DNA from: Marinobacter sp.
Lineage (GTDB): Bacteria; Pseudomonadota; Gammaproteobacteria; Pseudomonadales; Oleiphilaceae
Direction of reading: 5' to 3'
Assembly: GCA_014359475.1 (NCBI GenBank)
Contig: JACIZI010000002.1
Coordinates: forward strand, 230,082 to 294,081
DNA: 64,000 nt
Shown: positions 60,130 through 64,000 of the stretch, piece after piece
Layout of the letters: each line of letters opens with the position of its first letter
How positions within the stretch are numbered: the stretch's first letter is position 1
Position numbers and translations under genes: made by a program
The notes under the pieces: generated by a model
The model's input: only the letters and a program-made list of their open reading frames with translations
What the model was told of the DNA's origin: nothing
Databases searched by the model: none

Positions 60130-61089
60130 ATGAACGATCGGATCATAATGTTCGCAGCCATGGGTCTGGCTACCCTGCTGTTCACAGGATGTGCCTCCAC
60201 GCCGCCCGAATCCGGCCTGCCTCAGGGGCTGGACACCATGCGCTGTGGTCAGGCCAGGATCGAATTTATCTGGCGACCCGAAGCCCGCAAGCTGGACCTG
60301 ACCCTGGACGGGAAAACCCGGCGCATGGTGCCGGTAAAAAGCGCGACCGGTGCCCGTTTCGAGGTACCCACCAACGAAAAGAACTATTTCTGGAACCACG
60401 GTGAGACCGCACAGCTGCAAATTGACGGAGAGCTCTATCCCCAGTGTGTGGACCCTGGTGGTCTGGAGATGCCCTTCACGGCCAGTGGCAACGAGCCTTT
60501 CTGGCGGGTAGAAGTGGTGCCTGGTCAGCTTTGGCTGGAAGTCGTCGATGAGCCAGTGGTGGCCATGTCCTGGGAGCTTCAGGAGAAGCGACGCAGCAGC
60601 CGCATTATCAAGGCCGAAGACCAACTGCGGCAGCTTGAACTTCGCGCGGGCCGTCAGCTTTGCCGCGATTCCATGACTGGCATGCCTCACCCGTATCAGG
60701 TTCAGTTATTCCTGAATGGCAAGATGCATCAGGGATGTGGCGGCAGCCCGCAGCAGCTGATTCGCGGTATTGACTGGCATGTGACGGATCTCAGGGGCTT
60801 GCCGGTGGTGACTGACCATGAACCCCGCCTGCGTTTCGCCGACGAAGGAAGACTTGGCGGCAATGCAGGGTGCAACGATTTTACCGGTGTCTATGAGCTG
60901 TCCGGCGAGGGTGTGCGCCCAACTGTCCGCGCCTCGACGATTAAAGCCTGCAGCGACAATGTCATGGAGCAGGAGCGCCAGTTTCTGCAGATGTTGGGCA
61001 AGGTTGTCCGGTTTGATATCAGTGGATCGGGTGAGCTGCTGTTGCTGACGGGTGACGGGGATCGTCTGGTGGCTGTCAGGGAACCATAG
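60130..61089 (+). CDS. MliC-COG3650-META domain lipoprotein
   Basis: A 319-residue lipoprotein; signal peptide with lipobox FTGC (Cys21). Three parts follow. Residues about 35-110 resemble the MliC lysozyme inhibitor domain (RCGQARIEFIW, SATGARFEVP, YFWNHGETAQLQIDGELYPQC). About 115-205 resemble COG3650 (TASGNEPFWRVEV). About 210-315 are a META/HslJ domain (VTDLRGLPV, GGNAGCNDFTGVY, ASTIKACSD). MliC proteins protect peptidoglycan from host or predator lysozyme. The ribosome binding site GGGGAG is good; everything upstream of it is tandem repeat. Domain names are from pattern memory. Confidence 0.82.
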   Translation: MNDRIIMFAAMGLATLLFTGCASTPPESGLPQGLDTMRCGQARIEFIWRPEARKLDLTLDGKTRRMVPVKSATGARFEVPTNEKNYFWNHGETAQLQIDGELYPQCVDPGGLEMPFTASGNEPFWRVEVVPGQLWLEVVDEPVVAMSWELQEKRRSSRIIKAEDQLRQLELRAGRQLCRDSMTGMPHPYQVQLFLNGKMHQGCGGSPQQLIRGIDWHVTDLRGLPVVTDHEPRLRFADEGRLGGNAGCNDFTGVYELSGEGVRPTVRASTIKACSDNVMEQERQFLQMLGKVVRFDISGSGELLLLTGDGDRLVAVREP

Positions 61090-61142
61090 TGCGAACCACT
61101 CCGGGAGCTTTGAGGGGGCCTGTCAAAAATCTGCAGCAAAGC

Positions 61143-61159
61143 TCTGCCATTCTGGCAGA
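61143..61159. other. Short hairpin between the lipoprotein and peptidase genes
   Basis: TCTGCCA-TTC-TGGCAGA, a perfect 7-bp stem with a 3-nt loop, 25 bp before the peptidase start. No T tract; could be a leader structure or weak terminator. Confidence 0.35.
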
Positions 61160-61183
61160 TGGGATGATAACCGGGAGTAGTCC

Positions 61184-62284
61184 ATGGCAGAGCTTCGCAC
61201 CCTGACCCGTCATTCGGCGGTCGCCGCGGAAAAACAGTTGAGGGACCGTCGTCAGCGGCAGTTGCTGCGCACCTTCCTTCCCGAGATGGTGCGGCTGGAA
61301 CGGATGCTGGCGGAGGCCCCGGAAACGGCCAGGGTCAGTGTGACCGACCGGGTGGATTTGCCTTCCATGTCGTTACCTATCTACCGGGTCGACCTGGGTT
61401 CCGAGTCACCGGATGTGCCGGCGCTTTTGCTGGTTGGAGGTGTGCACGGCCTGGAACGGATTGGCAGCCAGGTGGTGATGGCCTGGATGCAGAACCTGCT
61501 TTGCCGGCTTGCCTGGGACCGAAGTCTGTCGGACCTGCTGCAGCGGATTCACATCACCTTCCTGCCCATCCTTAACCCCGGCGGTATGTACCTGAACCAG
61601 CGCAGCAATCCTGCCGGAGTGGATCTGATGCGTAACGCACCGGTCCGGGCCCAGAAGAAAAGCACCTTCCTGCTGGGTGGTCAGCGCTTGTCCCGCCGGC
61701 TGCCCTGGTATACCGGGCAGCCGGAAAAGTCCATGGAACCGGAAAACCTTGCGCTGGAAAGGGTGATTAACGAGCTTCTGACGGACCGGCCGTTCAGCCT
61801 GGCTCTGGATTGCCATTCCGGATTCGGCTGGCAGGACCAGATCTGGTTTCCCTATGCCTACCGCAGCCGCCCGATGCGTAATATCGGTTCCGTGATGGCC
61901 CTCAAACTGCTGTGGGAGCAGGCCTGGCCCAATCACCGCTATCATTTTGAGCCCCAGTCACGACACTACCTTACCCACGGGGACCTCTGGGACTACTTCT
62001 ACAAATGCCTGAACCGGCAGGGCTCCGGAAACTTTATCCCCCTGACCCTGGAAATGGGCTCCTGGCGCTGGATACGCAAGCGCCCCCGGCAACTGTTCCG
62101 GCTGGACGGGCTGTTCAATCCCATGGTTCCCCATCGCCACCAACGGGTATTGCGAAGCCACCTGGCGTTCATGGAGTTTCTGGCCGCCGCCGCTGCCAGC
62201 CATGACAACTGGTTGCCGGATGAGAACAATGCAGCCATGCTCAGGGAAGCGGCGATTGCCCACTGGTATCGCGACAACGGCTGA
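61184..62284 (+). CDS. M14-family zinc peptidase (DUF2817-like)
   Basis: A 366-residue protein of the zinc carboxypeptidase fold. The zinc site is HGLE (His88 and Glu91 in GGVHGLERIG) with a second histidine in ALDCHSGFG. The arginine motif is NQRSNPAGVDLMRNAP, and the catalytic glutamate lies in LTLEMGSW. No signal peptide, so it is cytoplasmic. The DUF2817 group includes peptidoglycan peptide and amino-acid amidases; the substrate is unknown here. An alpha/beta hydrolase gene follows after 21 bp. Confidence 0.85.
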   Translation: MAELRTLTRHSAVAAEKQLRDRRQRQLLRTFLPEMVRLERMLAEAPETARVSVTDRVDLPSMSLPIYRVDLGSESPDVPALLLVGGVHGLERIGSQVVMAWMQNLLCRLAWDRSLSDLLQRIHITFLPILNPGGMYLNQRSNPAGVDLMRNAPVRAQKKSTFLLGGQRLSRRLPWYTGQPEKSMEPENLALERVINELLTDRPFSLALDCHSGFGWQDQIWFPYAYRSRPMRNIGSVMALKLLWEQAWPNHRYHFEPQSRHYLTHGDLWDYFYKCLNRQGSGNFIPLTLEMGSWRWIRKRPRQLFRLDGLFNPMVPHRHQRVLRSHLAFMEFLAAAAASHDNWLPDENNAAMLREAAIAHWYRDNG

Positions 62285-62305
62285 GGCAATCATGGAGCTG
62301 TCCGT

Positions 62306-63043
62306 ATGAACTGGATACTGCTGCGCGGCCTGACGCGGGAACATGCCCATTGGGGGGATTTCCCGGAACGTTTGCGGCAGGCGTTTCCCGGCGATCGTTT
62401 CCACACCGTCGACCTGCCCGGCACTGGCGTCCATTACCGGGAAGATAGTCCGGACCGGGTGCCGGCCATCCGGGCGGCTGTGCGTCGTCAGGTAGCCCAC
62501 ATTGCCGGCCCCTACAATCTTCTGGCGCTTTCCATGGGGGGCATGGTGGCTCTGGACTGGGCCCAGAACGCTGAGAGAGGCGAAATCCAGCAGCTGGTAA
62601 TGATCAATACCAGCTCGCGTTTCAGTGCTCCCTGGCGACGCATGAGGCCGGCGGTCTGGCCCCGCATACTGCGACTGATGGCCCGAAGAGAGTTATTTGA
62701 TCGCGAGAAAGAGATTCTGGCAATGACCAGTAACCGGCCTGTGACCCTGGAGTTGGCCAAGCAGTGGTACAGGATCCAGCGACAGCGCCCGGTCTCACTG
62801 GCCAACGCCCGGCGACAACTGACCGCGGCGGTTTGCTACCGGCCTGCGCCGGTCCGTCCCCTGCCAGACGCGCTGTTGCTGACCAGTCGTGGCGATCGCA
62901 TTGTGCACTGGACATGCAGTCAGGATCTGGAGCAGCGCTGGCAATGGACCCTCCGGGTCCATCCCTGGGCGGGCCATGACCTTCCCCTGGACGATGCGGA
63001 CTGGATTATCCATGAGATCCGGGGGTGGCTATCCAGGGAATAA
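62306..63043 (+). CDS. Alpha/beta hydrolase
   Basis: A 245-residue hydrolase. Nucleophile Ser76 lies in LALSMGGM, where the usual first Gly of the G-x-S-x-G elbow is Ala. The acid is in LLTSRGDRIVH (near residue 194) and the histidine in WAGHDLPLDD (near 221). Oxyanion region is LLRGLTREHAHWG. No signal peptide. It lies 21 bp after the M14 gene and ends 76 bp before the GST gene, so the three may be one transcript. Substrate unknown. Confidence 0.87.
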   Translation: MNWILLRGLTREHAHWGDFPERLRQAFPGDRFHTVDLPGTGVHYREDSPDRVPAIRAAVRRQVAHIAGPYNLLALSMGGMVALDWAQNAERGEIQQLVMINTSSRFSAPWRRMRPAVWPRILRLMARRELFDREKEILAMTSNRPVTLELAKQWYRIQRQRPVSLANARRQLTAAVCYRPAPVRPLPDALLLTSRGDRIVHWTCSQDLEQRWQWTLRVHPWAGHDLPLDDADWIIHEIRGWLSRE

Positions 63044-63119
63044 CGGTTGCTTGACGCAACCAGGCTTTGAAGTCAGGCTTGTCTGCGATCCAGAAAAATA
63101 AACAACCGGAGTTGCCGAT

Positions 63120-63737
63120 ATGAAGATTTTCGAGACCCGTACCGCGCCCAATCCCCGCCGGGTGCGCATGTTCATGGCCGAGAAGGGGCTGCTGGAAGAA
63201 GCGGAATTCGTGGAAGTCGATCTGCAGAAAGGAGAGAATCTCACCCCGGAATTCGCCGCCCGCAACCCCATGAAGAAAGTGCCAGTGATGGAGCTGGATG
63301 ACGGTACCTGCATCGCCGAAACCATGGCCATCTGTCGGTATTTCGAGGAGGCCTACCCGGGTACTCCGACGTTGCTTGGGGACACCCCGGTGGAAAAGGC
63401 GCTGATAGAGCAGTGGCTGCGCTGGCTCGATTTCTATTTTTTCATGCCCACCGGCATGTGTTTCCAGCACACCACCGGTTATTTCAAGGATCGGATGACG
63501 CCATTCCCCGAGTGGGGGGAAGAGTGCGGCAAAGGGGTGCAGAAGTTCATGCATTTTCTGGACAAGCACCTGGATGGCAGGGAATACCTCTGTCTGGATC
63601 GTTTTACCGCCGCAGATATCAACGCTTATGTGACTCTGGGCTTCGCCCGGGTGGTACAGATCCGCATCGAGCCTGAGCAGAAGAACCTGCAGGCATGGTA
63701 TGACCGCATTAACCAGCGGGCTTCCGCCACCGCCTGA
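63120..63737 (+). CDS. Glutathione S-transferase
   Basis: A 205-residue GST. N-terminal thioredoxin-like domain (MKIFETRTAPNPRRVRMFMAEKG, then NPMKKVPVMELDDGTCIAETMAICRYFEEA, which contains the Val-Pro and Glu-Thr glutathione contacts). Helical C-terminal domain (LDRFTAADINAYVTLGFARVVQIR). The first-strand Thr/Ala-Pro-Asn context is like beta and fungal-type GSTs. A different branch from the GST at 59164. Clear ribosome binding site upstream. Substrate unknown. Confidence 0.9.
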   Translation: MKIFETRTAPNPRRVRMFMAEKGLLEEAEFVEVDLQKGENLTPEFAARNPMKKVPVMELDDGTCIAETMAICRYFEEAYPGTPTLLGDTPVEKALIEQWLRWLDFYFFMPTGMCFQHTTGYFKDRMTPFPEWGEECGKGVQKFMHFLDKHLDGREYLCLDRFTAADINAYVTLGFARVVQIRIEPEQKNLQAWYDRINQRASATA

Positions 63738-63879
63738 CCCACGGGGTCAGTATTCTTCCAGGGAGCGGGGTCGCCAACCGGTTGCGGCCCTGTGCCCGGT
63801 CCGTTAGAGACCGTCCCGGTGGCGCAGGGTGGAATAAAGAACAAGTGCATGTGGTTGCTTTACCCTTTAGAGTATCTAG
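63738..63879. other. Gene-free spacer before repeat copy 2
   Basis: 142 bp after the GST stop. It contains a weak inverted pair (CGGTC / GACCG around 63799-63815) without a T tract. No other feature seen. Confidence 0.35.
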
Positions 63880-64000
63880 CAGCCTGTCGGACTTAAGCAA
63901 TCGTCGCGAGCAAGGTGGGAAAGCGAGCGCAGATTTTCTGGATTTTGAGGCGCATAGTGGTTCTATGCAACGAAAAAGCCGGGAAATATGAGCCGTTTTC
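63880..64000. repeat. MITE-like repeat, copy 2 (cut by window end)
   Basis: The first 121 bp of the element at 36486-36654, same orientation. Identity is complete from CAGCCTG onwards except for one missing G in a G run (GCCGGG against GCCGGGG). The left flank differs (TATCTAG against GTACTGG), so the element boundary is at or within one base of the CAGCCTG. The right half lies beyond the window. Confidence 0.85.

Noticed and set aside
59937-60200. Minus-strand frame encoding a run of CKR repeats
   Set aside because: It only translates the 9-mer array on the other strand, runs into the lipoprotein gene and has no ribosome site.

Overview
The window looks like chromosomal DNA of a GC-rich marine gammaproteobacterium, most probably Marinobacter or a close relative. 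I infer this from the protein sequences, from Pseudomonas-like gene order in several blocks (phoR-phoB-ubiA-ubiC-rubredoxin genes; rpmG-rpmB-radC-coaBC-dut-algC-argB; hemB-ppk1; speD-osmC-vfr), and from several lipid or alcohol oxidation genes under TetR-type control. No database search was possible. There are no rRNA or tRNA genes, no prophage, no CRISPR array and no intact insertion sequence. About 58 genes are supported.

Layout. 1-4744: the 3' part of a cation P-type ATPase, a small DUF7352-like gene, nhaR, and a TetR/short-chain dehydrogenase divergent pair. 4839-10140: ilvD, pbpG, a one-domain asparaginase-like gene, rsuA and a lytic transglycosylase. 10375-18061: a response regulator, phoR-phoB with a clear Pho box, ubiA-ubiC-hpt, rubredoxin and its reductase, tesB. 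18062-27574: a membrane EAL protein, a Pit phosphate transporter, a PLP decarboxylase, a DUF503 protein, and an AidB-like acyl-CoA dehydrogenase with its TetR regulator. 27835-31908: a SutA-like RNA polymerase-binding protein, hemB-ppk1 behind a second Pho box, and coaD. 31978-36452: a three-gene alcohol/aldehyde oxidation operon with a divergent TetR gene and a 16-bp palindromic operator. 36791-51056: housekeeping block engB, cytochrome c4, dsbA, a nuclease-like gene, rpmG-rpmB, radC, coaBC, dut, a membrane-anchored algC, argB, an unknown envelope protein, argE, argA. 51021-64000: a metallopeptidase lipoprotein, a PilZ-DUF1631-GGDEF-EAL protein, prkB, speD-osmC, vfr, two GST genes, a MliC/META lipoprotein, an M14 peptidase and an alpha/beta hydrolase.

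Phosphate is a recurring theme. PhoBR is encoded here; two 18-bp Pho boxes, each exactly 10 nt upstream of a -10-like hexamer, precede phoB and hemB-ppk1; and a Pit transporter is also present.

The most unusual material is non-coding. (1) The spacer between divergent GST and lipoprotein genes (59894-60129) holds two different tandem arrays. Nine copies of a 7-mer contain the GST start codon and create a chain of 5-codon ORFs joined by ATGA stop/start overlaps. Next to it, 10.6 copies of a 9-mer keep open a small His-Leu-Leu repeat ORF that stops just before the lipoprotein gene. (2) Two diverged, inverted copies of a cruciform-like palindromic element lie between argE and argA (49335-49438 and 49546-49643). 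(3) A 169-bp MITE-like element with perfect 22-bp inverted ends lies at 36486-36654, with a second near-identical copy running off the end of the window from 63880.
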